Assembly (NCBI GenBank): GCA_033064195.1
Contig: JARBJD010000487.1
Coordinates: 1-42,764, forward strand
Source: Blattamonas nauphoetae
Lineage: Eukaryota > Preaxostyla > Oxymonadida
Direction of reading: 5' to 3'
Length of the DNA stretch: 42,764 bases
The notes under the pieces were generated by a model, which was given only the letters and a program-made list of their open reading frames with translations, was not told the origin of the DNA and made no database searches. A program made the position numbers and the translations under genes. Positions 1 to 10,112 of this stretch are shown here, piece after piece; the stretch's first letter is position 1, and every line of letters starts with the position of its first letter.

Positions 1-541
1 CCTGAAGCCAGGTCGTATCTGTCTTCATCTAATCTGGAATTTGGCGTGATTCGCGCATTCGGAATTCATTAGATGATATCTTTCCTCACTGAAGCCAATT
101 ATAAATCCTGGCATCGCATTTGACTGCAACACCTCTCACGTTCAAGTGGGACACCTTGACTCGTCACATGAGAGCTCTTCTTGATTGAGTCCATCAAGAG
201 TCGAGATCTTCCATCTAGACAATCAACCTACGCCTCATATCCCACAGCACTGCTACTTCCAAAAATGAACCTGCGCGAGGAGAGAGGTTCGTTCGTCCTT
301 TGATAGCAGGTTCAGAACAGTGAGGATGGGGATGAACATTTCAGGAAGAATGGAGGCACTCACTTCATACCATCTCTCGCATCAATCGTGAGAAAGCAGT
401 TGGGGCCTGCTCCACGAAGGGCATGAAGGTGGCATGTCTCCGATCGAAGATGAGGACGTCAACGACATCGGGGCGGAAGAGGAGTAACACTGGTGACAGC
501 AGCATTCGCTGGTCACGGCCTGCCTTCATCATCACTGTCAA
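1..541. other. No gene seen
   Basis: No open frame of useful length, repeat array or RNA gene is visible on either strand. It may be intergenic or a decayed part of a neighbouring gene; I can support nothing more specific. Confidence 0.4.
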
Positions 542-597
542 TTGAGACTTCAGGCTTGTTTTCTTCTTCTTTCACTCTCTTTTGATCCTTCAAGTCT

Positions 598-682
598 CAT
601 CATGAGAGAAGCAGCCGGTTTCATGGACCTACTGGAAGGGCGGTCCTTTTACAGAAACCGCTGCTCCTCTCATCTCATCTGT
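598..682. repeat. Dispersed inverted repeat (copy 1)
   Basis: A left arm around 601-623 (GAGAGAAGCAGCCGGTTTC) is the near reverse complement of a right arm around 655-678 (GAAACCGCTGCTCCTCTC), with a spacer of about 30 bp. One arm recurs at about 21008-21046 (GAGAGGAGCAGCGGTTTCTG), so this is a dispersed sequence, possibly a MITE end. No target-site duplication was recognised. The flanking stretch 683-1299 shows no supportable gene, but about 880-920 resembles 15093-15137 and is probably another scattered repeat. Confidence 0.5.
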
Positions 683-1299
683 CACACAACGGGTTTCTTC
701 TCCAATGGGAATTGGAGTTTCTTTTCCCTGTTTTGCTCCTCTCCCGGCTTATTGCTAGAACCAAGTACTCACTGGGAGGTGGTACTTGGGATTGCGTAGC
801 GGTGGCTCGGAACGAGAAGACAGATTCATACACCATCATACACTCCATCTCTTTTTTTCCTTTGAATTGTTTCTCGTTTCTCTCATACCTTCATACACTG
901 AAACGAAAGATTTCATTGGTAGATTCATCTGGGACAATATTTTGAGATCATCGATCGCAATGGAAAAAGTTCGAGCGACATTTCGATTTTCAAATATCCT
1001 TTTATCCTTCACATTCAGATTGATTGCATTTCTAAATGGATTCCAGACGTTCTGACCTCCAAAGTCGTTCTGTCAATGAACGTTGTGTGATCAAACCATA
1101 ATCGTGCGTTTTGTCTATGCTTCTCTGATTGAATCGTTTTTCGATTTTGCTGCCTGTGAAATATATCGTTGTCACGAATGAAAGAGTTTTCAATAAATGT
1201 TGTTCATGATTGTTCATCTACTTAGTCATTTCAAATCAATCCGTTTCAATGATGCAAAGACAACGTATTCTGGAACTATGTGCACAGTTTCAGTAAAAC

Positions 1300-3238
1300 A
1301 TGGTTCATGGAACCAATACAGTGAAATGGATTAAAGATGAATATGTGTTCTTCGACGCCTGGAGTGCTTATGTGCCCTCGCCGTTGTTTTCGGAAGCACG
1401 CATGTTGCCGGAGCAATTATCGAAAAGCTGTCGCCTCTGCGCGTCTCTTGAAACTGCATTGGACGCTGTTCTGGCCGCTCTCCGCGGTCCGTCGGTGGAT
1501 GGCACAGAAAACAGGAATTTGGGAACTTTGGATTGCCTCTGCTGTTGTCGTTTGGTCTGCTGTCCCTTCTCCACCGCCGAACGTGGTGTCGCTGTTTGAC
1601 GAGCTGGTTCTGCCGTTTCTGTCCTCTTTCCGATCGATGCTGTCATTCTTCCACTCGTTGCTCTTTCTTCTCGCCGAACATGCCGTCGCTGGTATTCCCT
1701 GCTCTGCACTCGCTAGCCATCTGCGCCACTGCTAGGTGTTGTGCATGGGGTTCTGGCGACGTCCTCGGAAACGCTGTTGCAGATGAACTTTCTGCTGTTC
1801 TGGTCTGAACTGCAGACGGCACTGAGCAGTTTCGCTTCGTCGATCGAGCAAGACGCGTCGCTTCATGTTTCGCAGCCTCTTTCGGAGTTGGTGGAAGTGG
1901 GTTGTGGAGGAAGGCCTGCGTGCGATGTGTGCGTTGGAGCTGTTTCACTTTGTGTTGGCGTTGGACGGAGACAAACAGTCGGAGCTGTCGAAACTGCTGC
2001 ACACCGACTCGATCTGCACGGAGTTCATTTTGCTGGCGAATCAGCTGGTGACTTCACTGCGCACGTTCTTCGAAGCTGACCGCTCTGTCGCCCCACTCGC
2101 CACACCCGCCCTTCCTCGCTAACTTCCGAAGCCCCCGCGCAGCCGCACTGCTTGTCGATTGGATTGTGACAGGCTGTTCCAGACGAATGTTGTTCTTTCG
2201 GAAGGAGGAGCTACGATTGTTCGGATTGAGTTTGGGATGCTTCTCCAAACACTCTGCTGGTTTGTTCATCTGTCGCTGGTGAAGCTGGACGCTCTGATGC
2301 AGCTGCTTCATCTGACGCTGTCGTCGTTCATCCCACACCCTCTCGCAAATCTGGTGCCCACATTCGCACCTGAGCACGAGCCTCGCCAGATCGGGCCGAA
2401 GATCCGGCACTTCCTTCTGTCGCCGTGGGTGGAACAGGGCGGAGTGGAGAGGGTTGGTAGGGGCTGAGGGCGGGCGTTCCCGCTGAGTCTGAGTGTGGAA
2501 GTGTCGACGACTGCGATTGTGTTGATTCTGATTCACAAAATTCACCGAAAACCTTCGAACCAGCGATTCTGGGCACGGCTCTGCCTTTGCTGTTGTCGGT
2601 GCGTCTGTTGTCGCCGTCGATGGATGTGTGCTGGCAGATGTGGCATCGGAAGAGAGGAGGTATGCGACTTTGCGATTCTCTCGTTGTTGGACTTGACCAC
2701 TTCGTAGATTATCTCCACATGCGACGGCACAGGACTTAAATTGGTGGAAAGTGTGGATTGGATTGTGGTGTTGGGGAGGTGGTGGACGATGTGGTTTGTG
2801 GGAATGAAGTTGGAGAGCGCGAACTGAACGAGCTGTCCAAATTGAAGATCCGTCGCTGCTCAGCCCTCTCTTCCCCATCATCACATCCACCACTCGCAGC
2901 ATCAGCCGCTTTGCCTGAAGTCCCTCGCTTCGTTTCTATCATCACTCGGTGCTGTTCACTGATGAGGTTCTGATGTCGCTGGCTCGGATTCTGCGCTCGC
3001 TGCTTGGGACGTTCGACGATAAGTGGAGGACAATCGAGTCGATTTTCATTTCTGTGTGGACGTTGTTGCTCATAGTGATTGGAGGAGTGAGTTCAGCAGA
3101 AAGAAGAGACGAGAATGATCGTGTCGACAGGGCTGTTGGAGATGTTTGGAGAATACATCAATCGCTTCTGGACGACACAGATTAAAGGCGAAGTCCTTCG
3201 CATTGTCCCAATACTCCAGCGTCGTGTTCTCGTCGAAA
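1300..3238 (+). pseudogene. Frame-broken leucine-rich coding region, unidentified
   Basis: This stretch is GC-richer than its surroundings. It reads as a series of helical, leucine-rich protein segments that jump between plus-strand frames: around 1337-1735, 1741-1905, 1865-2122, 2159-2467, 2949-3090 and a final segment closing with Arg-Val-Leu-Val-Glu-Met and TGA near 3238. Each segment ends in a stop soon after the next begins in another frame. A few junctions could be tiny introns, but most lack a GT..AG pair of the right phase, so decay or assembly indels are more likely. The composition is that of an alpha-helical repeat protein (HEAT or ARM style). I do not recognise the family, and the boundaries are approximate. 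Confidence 0.4.
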
Positions 3239-3377
3239 TGTGAGTCTTCAAAGAAAATCAGGTCTGGCTGATTGAAGTTGTGTGTGCCTCTTTCAGCGGC
3301 TGTGTTCTTCCGAAAGATGCATCGGTGGAAAGTGTGGTCGGAATAATGCGTTGAGATGCACCCTCCTTCTTCCCTGC

Positions 3378-4100
3378 CTAGTTGTTCTCGAAAAGCGAGT
3401 CGAAGGCACGGAGGACGTGAAACGTTCCACTTACTAAAACAACACCGCTCCCAGAAAATGTCTGATCGGAGAACTGGCAGTTGGAGACTTGAATGAAGGC
3501 AATTGAATCAGCTTCTTGAAGTGTCCGAGTTCGCGAGGCTCCATCCAGCGATGTGAATTCGGAGTTCGAATCATCTGTGCTCACAGAATGATGAGTGATG
3601 ATCTGGTGTTCGCTGTCGGGAAGAGTGGTGGCTTTGTCACACGAGATATTGGACGAATCAATGACGAGGCGAGGATTGGGGTTCAGATTTCCTCGCAGGT
3701 CCATCAGAAAAACATGATGTTTTGTGCAGTTGATTGCGAACGTGGTGCGTGTGGTGGACCACAATCGGCGATGCCAGCTGGCCCAGTCGGAGAACAGAGT
3801 CCTAAATGACACACAGGATGTCTCCACAATCGCACATCGCGACGGCGAGGACAGTGTCGGAGAGGGGATGGCCAGCTTTGCGTTCGTGCAACCAAGAGAC
3901 TCCACATCGAAAATCAGAGCGTCAAGCGAAAGCGTTGAGTTCACAATATTAAAAGGCAGTTCTGATGAGTCCTGAGCCGAGAAACTTCACTTGAGATGGG
4001 TTGCTCTCTGTTGAGTCGCACGAGTGTTGACTTCGTGATTGATGTTCTTGTTTCTCCCTTCAGTGTGAGGTCCACAGATTCAAAATGTTGGAATGCTCAT
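3378..4100 (-). pseudogene. Beta-helix-like surface-protein fragment
   Basis: The minus-strand frame 3378-3944 encodes a 188-residue segment rich in Ser, Thr, Val and Asn with short beta-strand-like repeats (for example FNIVNSTLSLDALIFDVES, and FDSLFENN at the end). This is the style of right-handed beta-helix surface proteins. A second frame just upstream, around 3960-4090 (SVDLTLKGETRTSITKSTL), continues the same style but is out of phase, and no convincing intron joins the two. No signal peptide or membrane anchor is visible. The family call rests on composition and repeat rhythm only. Confidence 0.4.
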
Positions 4101-5036
4101 CCGTTCTGCTTGTTCTCGAGTCTGATGATAGGTTGCGAATCATACCCGTGTCTCTGCCTCCTTGATTCCTGCCAGAACCCGAAGAGAAAATGACGGATAG
4201 AAGGGGAGGAAATGAACTGCCGAAGGTGTTGTGTGCAGATGGGATGCGGCGAAAGGCCCTTCTTCTGTCGATCAGCCCTCACAAAAGTGGCAATTGTTTC
4301 GATGTCGCCTGTGGAGAGGAGTGAGGCATCAAAGGGAAGAGCTGGATCGAAGTCCTTCACTCCACCTACCATCGATACTCTTCGCAACGAACGAGTCCTG
4401 CTCGTCCAGAGACTCGCTGCAGGGGAGGTGCGAAGCGAAGGAGTCGTGCTGCCAGCGGGTGGAGATGCAGACGAGCCGCGGTTGCCAGGCGTGGTCGGTG
4501 TCTGGTCAGCCCGATCGCGTGTCGACTGTTTCCAGTTTTGACGAGTTCTTCGGTGTTGACCAGAATCTGCTCTGGTTCAGATAAGACTGCGACCGCAGCG
4601 TCGAGAGCGACAGCGTTCGTCAGCCTCACGAAGTGCTGAATCTGCGGCGAAATCGGCGGGTTGGCAGGAATATCGTCGTTTCTCTTTTTGGACTTTCGCG
4701 TGCTTGTATCGCCACCGTTTCTCTTGGAGGGGACAACAAAGAGCGACGAAGAGATCGAGTTTTGGAGGAGGTCCGTTTGGTTCGGAAAGAAGAGGGTGTC
4801 CCGAATGCGTGGGTGGATGAACAGATACTGGAAAGGGAAAGAGACGGGACAATGGGTGGATCTGGCGCTGGAGAATCAGCAGGTAGACGAGATCTGAAAG
4901 AGATGGGGATGGTTGTGATTGTTTGGTCGGAGAGACAGATGAAACCGGTTGAGGTGGGGTGGGGAGGGACTCTGTCGTCGAGAGACATGTGCTGGGAGAA
5001 TCGTGAGAAATGATGGAGACGGTCATCGACGTGCAT
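4097..5036 (-). pseudogene. Degraded minus-strand coding region
   Basis: Overlapping minus-strand open segments at 4097-4387, 4366-4629 and 4577-5026/5036 are Ser/Pro/Thr-rich at the upstream end and more helical at the downstream end. None has a recognisable domain, and adjacent segments are in different frames. They lie directly upstream of the beta-helix-like fragment on the same strand, so they may be the 5' part of that gene. This is a weak call. Confidence 0.25.
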
Positions 5037-5141
5037 TGTTCCTTACTATAGTGATATTCGTGATGGCCATTCGGTTTTCTTGTTTTGATTGTATTTCGGG
5101 TGATGTTGACCTGAATTCCAGTAATTGACGTGCTCCGCGAG

Positions 5142-5665
5142 TCACCGCGCGATGGAAATGGTGAAACAAGTCTGATAAACTACAGTTGAACAAACCGGCT
5201 TATTCTGAAAAATAGCCATCCACACGATGATCCAAGTTCCACAAACTTGTAATAAACACATTTTCAACATCCGAATATATCGGACGAGATCCTCCCGAGT
5301 CAAGATCGTGTAGTAAACTGGCGGTTGTCCCGTCTGCTTCGTCGAGTATCTTCTGACCGTGTGGTTGGCAATAAAGTTGTACGCGCTCAACGTGAAGAGC
5401 TTCATCGGAAGAATGGGTGGAGAGGGAGAGGGGCTCGACTCTTTGTGAACAAGAACCCAGCCTTCGCAACTTTCGCATGTCTCAGCTGAAGCTGTGAAGA
5501 AGGCGTCCATCCCAGTGCTGTTGTATGAACACAGCAGGTCTGGGTCGAGAAACTGGTTTTGGGAGATCGATGGGAAGATGCAGAACGGAATGAAATGCGC
5601 GTCAGCTACCGGGATCTTCGCGTTGATGTAATTCCTCAGAAGTGTGATTCTGTGGAAGGGAGGTC
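5142..5665 (-). CDS. Unidentified membrane-protein fragment
   Basis: A continuous minus-strand frame runs from about 5665 (RITLLRNYINAKIPVADAHF) through a Cys-containing stretch (SAETCESCEGWVLVHKES) and a Ser/Pro linker to a hydrophobic C-terminal part (CGTWIIVWMAIFQN), ending at TGA at 5142. It is shorter than any protein I would expect to be complete, and no start codon is evident. The hydrophobic tail suggests one membrane segment. I do not recognise the family. It may be an exon of a larger minus-strand gene extending upstream towards 6.5 kb. Confidence 0.35.
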
Positions 5666-5949
5666 AGGATCAACTCAAGAAGGAAGAGTTCAGAGTGTGG
5701 TCTGACAGACGGTGCATCAGAAAAGTGGCGATGAGGAGGAAGAACAGCTTTGTTCAGGCGAATGAGGGGTGGTCGAGGAGAGCATGCGGGAGGAACGACG
5801 AAGGGTTGCATTGGTCTTGCAAAGAAAGAGGTGGATGAGAGTCCAATCCAGAAATGGACGGAAGTGTCATATTTGGCGTATTTTTAAGGAAAGAATAGAG
5901 TCAAGAATGTGTTGGAGGAATGGAGGGTCGTTCGAAGGAAGCGGAGGGT

Positions 5950-6556
5950 GAGTAAACCCGAGTTGGAAGAAGAAACCTGCTGATGACTTGTGACGACCAA
6001 ATGGTACGTATGTACACGGAGTTGCTGGAGGGGAGAGAAGAGGGATGGGTATGATATTATTTTGGTGAAGACTGTGATGATGAATATGAAAGGGAATTGA
6101 GGAGGATGAGACGAAGCAAACGACGTTGGGTCCTGGAGCGAAGAGTAAGGATTGAACAGCCGAAAGAGGGAGATAATTGGAGGTATAGAGAAGATATTAG
6201 AGGCAGAGACATAACTGAACTCAATTTGGAAGGGTTGTAGTTGTTGTTGAATGGTATTGAGATCGTTGGGTGGTTGAACGTGACCTAGATCAGAATCATC
6301 AAAGTTGACGATCTCGAATGGAACATCTTCAGCATGTGTTTCAATAATGGTTTGTTCAGGGGAATATCAAGGCCGGCTTGGGAAATTGTGGGCGAACACG
6401 ACTGAGCCATCGGGGAACTGATCCCAGGAGACGAAGATGGAACAATATGTTCAATTGAAGGTGAATGAGTTTGTGGTGGAGACGAAACTGTGGTTGGAGA
6501 GGCAGACTGACCATTTGAGATCGATTATTGTTGGGGAAGGGTGTGGATGTCCCCAT
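5950..6556 (-). CDS. Low-complexity coding-like segment, unidentified
   Basis: Two minus-strand segments in different frames look coding. One, around 6270-6510, is Ser/Pro-rich (SASPTTVSSPPQTHSPSIEH). The other, around 5950-6345, carries an acidic stretch then Gln and aromatic residues (EDVPFEIVNFDDSDLGHVQ). They overlap near 6270-6345, where an intron or frame break would be needed. No domain is recognised, and a start was not found. The area 5665-5950 holds no better candidate, and 6557-6865 shows nothing supportable. Confidence 0.3.
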
Positions 6557-6865
6557 TCGTGATTGCAGTCACAGTAGTTGCTTTGTATTGAACTGTGTGA
6601 TTCAGGGAGGAGATTTGTTAGTCTTGAATGGCCTTCCTCATCATTGGCGGAGACCCTTTGATTTGAACATCACAGATTTGAAACGATATCAACTTTGTGT
6701 GTTTATAACGTCTCTTCGGAGAGACTTCGCACGGACGGGGAGTTGTTATCCATTGGAAGTGGCGGGAGACCAGTTCAGATAATAAGCGACAGGATGGGTT
6801 TGCGATGAGAGTTGAGTGCTTTTGTTATCTCTCGTCCAAGAGCTATGATTGTCGGAGAAGATTGG

Positions 6866-7212
6866 GATGGGTGGAGGGAGGAAGGAGGTGAATTTGCGAT
6901 GGGTGGAGGAGGAAGGAGGTGAATTTGCGATGGGTGGAGGGCGGGAGGAGGTCAATTTGTGATGGGTGGAGGGAGGTAGGAGGTGAATTTGTGATGGGTG
7001 GAGGGAGGAAGGAGGTGAATTTGTTTTGATGGGTGGAGTGGGAGGAAGGAGGTGAATTTGCGATGGGTGGAGGGAGGAAGGAGGTGAATTTGTGATGGGT
7101 GGAGGGAGGAAGGAGGTGAATTTGCGATGGGTGGAGGGAGGAAGGAGGTGAATTTGCGATGGGTAGAGGGAGGAAGGAGGTGAATTTGCGATGGGTGGAG
7201 GGAGGAAGGAGG
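6866..7212 (+). repeat. Minisatellite A, about 32-bp unit, about 11 copies
   Basis: Tandem copies of a purine-rich unit of about 32 bp (core GGGAGGAAGGAGGTGAATTT followed by GCGATGGGTGGA) with small indels. The plus strand is almost entirely purine apart from the TT of the AATTT block. Minus-strand ORFs across it (Ser/Pro/His-rich) are products of the repeat, not evidence of a gene. A single isolated unit of this array is found at about 10047-10081. Confidence 0.9.
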
Positions 7213-7224
7213 TAGTGAGAACGG

Positions 7225-7263
7225 TGTCCGGACAAGGGAGCGCTGTCCGTCCTCGGACAGCGC
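7225..7263. other. GTCCGGAC palindrome and perfect 10-bp hairpin
   Basis: Immediately downstream of minisatellite A lies GTCCGGAC, then GCGCTGTCCG (7240-7249), a 4-base loop TCCT and CGGACAGCGC (7254-7263), a perfect 10-bp stem. The TGTCC/GGACA words match those of the repeats at 9.7-10.0, 15.2, 20.5-21.0 and 27.6 kb. It is probably an end of that dispersed repeat family. Between 7264 and 7502 nothing else is supportable. Confidence 0.6.
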
Positions 7264-7502
7264 CTAATTAGGAGGTCACCACTCGTAAGTCGCAACGATG
7301 GGCTTGATCAACCAATTCTTTCTGTAGACGACTAAACCCAGGAATTAATAAAGTAATGACGAAAGCAATAAGAGTGAAATAGGAAGGTTACATGTGGATG
7401 CGTGAAAATGAGGAAGAAAAAGCAATTTAAGAGGATGAGGTGGGGAAAGTGACGTTTTGGGTGTGGATAGGCTGTGATGACCGTGCAGAAGGGGCAAGAG
7501 GA

Positions 7503-8272
7503 ATGAGCACACGAGGTGAGGAGGGATGATCACGGTGGGGAGGGATGATCACACGAGGTGAGGGGAGGGATGATCACACGAGGTGAGGGTGGGGATGATC
7601 ACACGAGGTGAGGGAGGGGATGATCACACGAGGTGAGGGAGGGATGATCACGAGGTGAGGGAGGGATGATCACACGAGGTGAAGGGAGGGATGATCACAC
7701 GAGGTGAGGGGAGGGATGATCACACGAGGTGAGGGTGGGGATGATCACACGAGGTGAGGGAGGGATGATCACACGAGGTGAAGGGAGGGATGATCACACG
7801 AGGTGAGGGTGGGGATGATCACACGAGGGGAGGGTGGGGATGATCACACGAGGTGAGGGGAGGGATGATCACACGAGGTGAGGGAGGGATGATCACACGA
7901 GGTGAGGGGAGGGATGATCACACGAGGTAGAAGGGAGGGATGATCACACGAGGTGAGGGAGGGATGATCACACGAGGTGAGGGTGGGGATGATCACGAGG
8001 TGAGGGGAGGGATGATCACACGAGGTGAGGGAGGGATGATCACACGAGGTGAGGGAGGGATGATCACACGAGGTGAGGGGAGGGATGATCACACGAGGTG
8101 AGGGAGGGATGATCACACGAGGTGAGGGGAGGGATGATCACACGAGGTGAGGGTGGGGATGATGATCACACGAGGGGGAGTGGTGGGGATGATCACACGA
8201 GGTGAGGGGATGATCACACGAGGGGAGGGACGATCACACACGAGGTGAGGGGAGGGATGATCACACGAGGGA
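7503..8272 (+). repeat. Minisatellite B, about 24-bp unit, about 30 copies
   Basis: Tandem copies of a purine-rich unit built on GATGATCACACGAGGTGAGG plus a variable G-run of 3-6 bases. Each unit carries the palindrome TGATCA. Unit length varies around 22-26 bp through G-run changes and loss of AC. Minus-strand ORFs of the type (SCDHPSLT)n are by-products. Variation is greatest at the right edge (about 8155-8272). Confidence 0.92.
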
Positions 8273-8309
8273 AGCGACGAGACGAATCAAGAGAACGATT
8301 CCATTGATT

Positions 8310-8760
8310 CTTCAGGCATTGACAGCAGAGATGTCAAATTCCCCGCGCCTGTTGAAGGAGACGACAAATGTGCGGTTGGTCGGTTGGTGTTTTCGGGATA
8401 GAGAGGAGACGACCAGATCCAAGAACGAAGGAAGCATCGTCGATCGAGAGACCGGAGCAACTGACGGAGACATCAGAGTTCATCTCAGAGCAGGACGGCT
8501 GGGAGGAGTCGAGATGGTTGAGCGACGAAATGGCTGTCAGAGGAAGGAGCGTCCGAAGTTCACTCGATCGGTGAACAACGTCAATGATCGAAATCGAACT
8601 GTCATCGTTCCCTCAGAACAGACAATCATAAATGGGGAACATTCAGGATTTGAGATGATCGTACTCGACGAGACAGTCACGTTGGAGTTCGAGAGTTTTC
8701 CAGCCGATGTTCCCATCCATCCGCAATCATTGGTATCATCAATGATACCAAAATAGAGCA
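8310..8760 (-). pseudogene. Beta-helix-like surface-protein fragment
   Basis: On the minus strand a Ser/Thr/Asn-rich segment (KLSNSNVTVSSSTIISN, then CSPFMIVCSEGTMTVRF) is followed in another frame by a similar one (CSEMNSDVSVSCSGLSIDDA, then SFVLGSGRLLSI). The alternation of short polar strands with small residues and Cys resembles parallel beta-helix surface proteins, as does the fragment at 3.4-4.1 kb. The two segments differ by a frame at about 8540-8560, and no phase-compatible GT..AG intron was found. It reads as a broken gene whose 3' side runs into minisatellite B. The plus-strand 150-codon ORF here is a shadow. Confidence 0.4.
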
Positions 8761-9078
8761 GTGTGTGAAGATAAATATGAAGTTTGTCGTTTCGTCATGG
8801 TGGTTGGCTTTGTTCTTCCCCGTCAGAGACTCATGATGATGATTTTCGTCCACCGACTATATGTGACAGATTCTTGTTCATTTTCCTCAAAGATTCAGCG
8901 TGGTAGATGAGACTAGGTACTGTTGCGCATGAAATTGATGGTTGTTTAAGTCGAGTACGCGTGGAAATCCGTCCTGATTGTTGCACTTTTCTGGGGTCGG
9001 CTCCTCATCGATTGCGAATCCGAACAGAATAATGGAGTGTTGACAAAGTCGCACTTCACGGTTCGTTTCGGAGATTGA

Positions 9079-9420
9079 TCAAAAATATGCTGTGATGTTC
9101 AGAGACTCCTTCAGTTTGATCTCAAGGCGGTTCTCGATTCTGAGTGAATTAGACATTGTGTCGAGTCTGAAGATGTGAACCTTTCCTTCAGATAATGAAC
9201 TGACAATGAGAAAAGCAGAATTGTGGACAGTGTCGGGAATGTGATGTCCTTGATCTTCTGCGTTTTGTTTGGAAGAAAAGAGGAGGCGTGTAATGAGACT
9301 AATCGATGAATATGAGTGGAGAAAGAAAAAAGATGCATACTGATGTTGTTTGTGATCCAGATTTCTTCTATTTATGTCCATTTCTGATTGGAGAAAGATT
9401 TTATCATCTATTACAGACAA
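9079..9420 (-). CDS. Hypothetical protein fragment
   Basis: A 113-codon minus-strand frame whose last 60 residues look like globular protein (TVHNSAFLIVSSLSEGKVHI, then FRLDTMSNSLRIENRLEIKL) and end at 9079. The first third is hydrophobic and Ser/His-rich and may be intronic. No domain was recognised. It could be an upstream exon of the surface-protein remnant at 8.3-8.8 kb. The intervening 8761-9078 and the following 9421-9690 show nothing further. Confidence 0.3.
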   Translation of the reverse strand: MSVIDDKIFLQSEMDINRRNLDHKQHQYASFFFLHSYSSISLITRLLFSSKQNAEDQGHHIPDTVHNSAFLIVSSLSEGKVHIFRLDTMSNSLRIENRLEIKLKESLNITAYF

Positions 9421-9695
9421 ATGAAGAGAAAGAGGTAGAGAAGAGTGAAACGATAAGAAAAAGGAATACTAATATTGTTCATTTTCCATGTGTCAATTCA
9501 GTGTGACATCATCGAGAGTGAGGAGATGGGCAAAGTGTGAATTGTGGAGATCTCCACAAGTTTGAAAGTCAATGGAGACAGCAATGAGTGACAATTGGAT
9601 AAAAGAAGTGTGGAATGGACAAGGAATTCGAATTGCGATGTAATGGTCTCTGAGAGAAAATGTGAGTCGAAGTCAACATCCGATGGGGAGGACGA

Positions 9696-10035
9696 TCCGG
9701 ACATGTCCAGGACAGGACAGTTTTGTCCGTTTTGAACTGATCACAATTGGATTGTGAAGAAATTCAGATGATTCGTTTTTTCAACAATTGAGTGAATGTC
9801 CAAGATCGGACAAGCTTGGACATTTCTGCAATTAATGGGTCATTTTGTCCGAATTCTCTAGTACTCTTTTATCATTTTTATGAAAGACAAAATCTGAATT
9901 TGATTACAATTATTCACTTATTTATGAACGAATTCAGTGTCAATCACGTTGATTTAGGCCACATGAAGCACTTCTTTTTCACTTGGACATGTCCGCTGTC
10001 CGTTGTCCGAGTTGAACGTCTTTTTGTCCGTCCGT
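9696..10035. repeat. GGACA/TGTCC-rich dispersed repeat (copy A)
   Basis: The left end has the palindrome GGACATGTCC at 9699-9708 followed by GGACAGGACAG and TTTTGTCC. The right side has GGACATGTCC again at 9985-9994, then several TGTCC words ending in TTTTTGTCCGTCCG near 10033. Copy B at 20476-20972 has the same left order (GGACA run, GGACATGTCC, TTGTCC, then a related stretch ending TTGGAT) and the same TGTCCGTCCG end. It is probably a non-autonomous element of about 340-500 bp. No coding capacity is evident. Confidence 0.55.
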
Positions 10036-10046
10036 TGCTCATCCCT

Positions 10047-10081
10047 AGGAAGGAGGTGAATTTGCGATGGGTGGAGGGAGT
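10047..10081 (+). repeat. Single stray unit of minisatellite A
   Basis: One copy of the minisatellite A unit (AGGAAGGAGGTGAATTTGCG then ATGGGTGGAGGGAG) lies 12-15 bp beyond the right end of the dispersed repeat, 2.8 kb from the array. At 7.2 kb the array also abuts TGTCC sequences. Confidence 0.8.
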
Positions 10082-10112
10082 TCTCACTCTCGAATAGAGT
10101 CAGAGAAGTTGA

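Noticed and set aside
7503-8272. CRISPR-like regular array with TGATCA repeats
   Set aside because: The whole unit is repeated with no unique spacers, unit length drifts with G-run length, and the genome is eukaryotic.
8304-8756. 150-codon plus-strand ORF
   Set aside because: Arg/Glu-rich reading is the antisense shadow of the Ser/Thr-rich minus-strand surface-protein fragment.
9699-9708. GGACATGTCC as a p53-type half-site
   Set aside because: It fits the RRRCATGYYY pattern, but the organism is a protist and all three occurrences belong to a repeat family.
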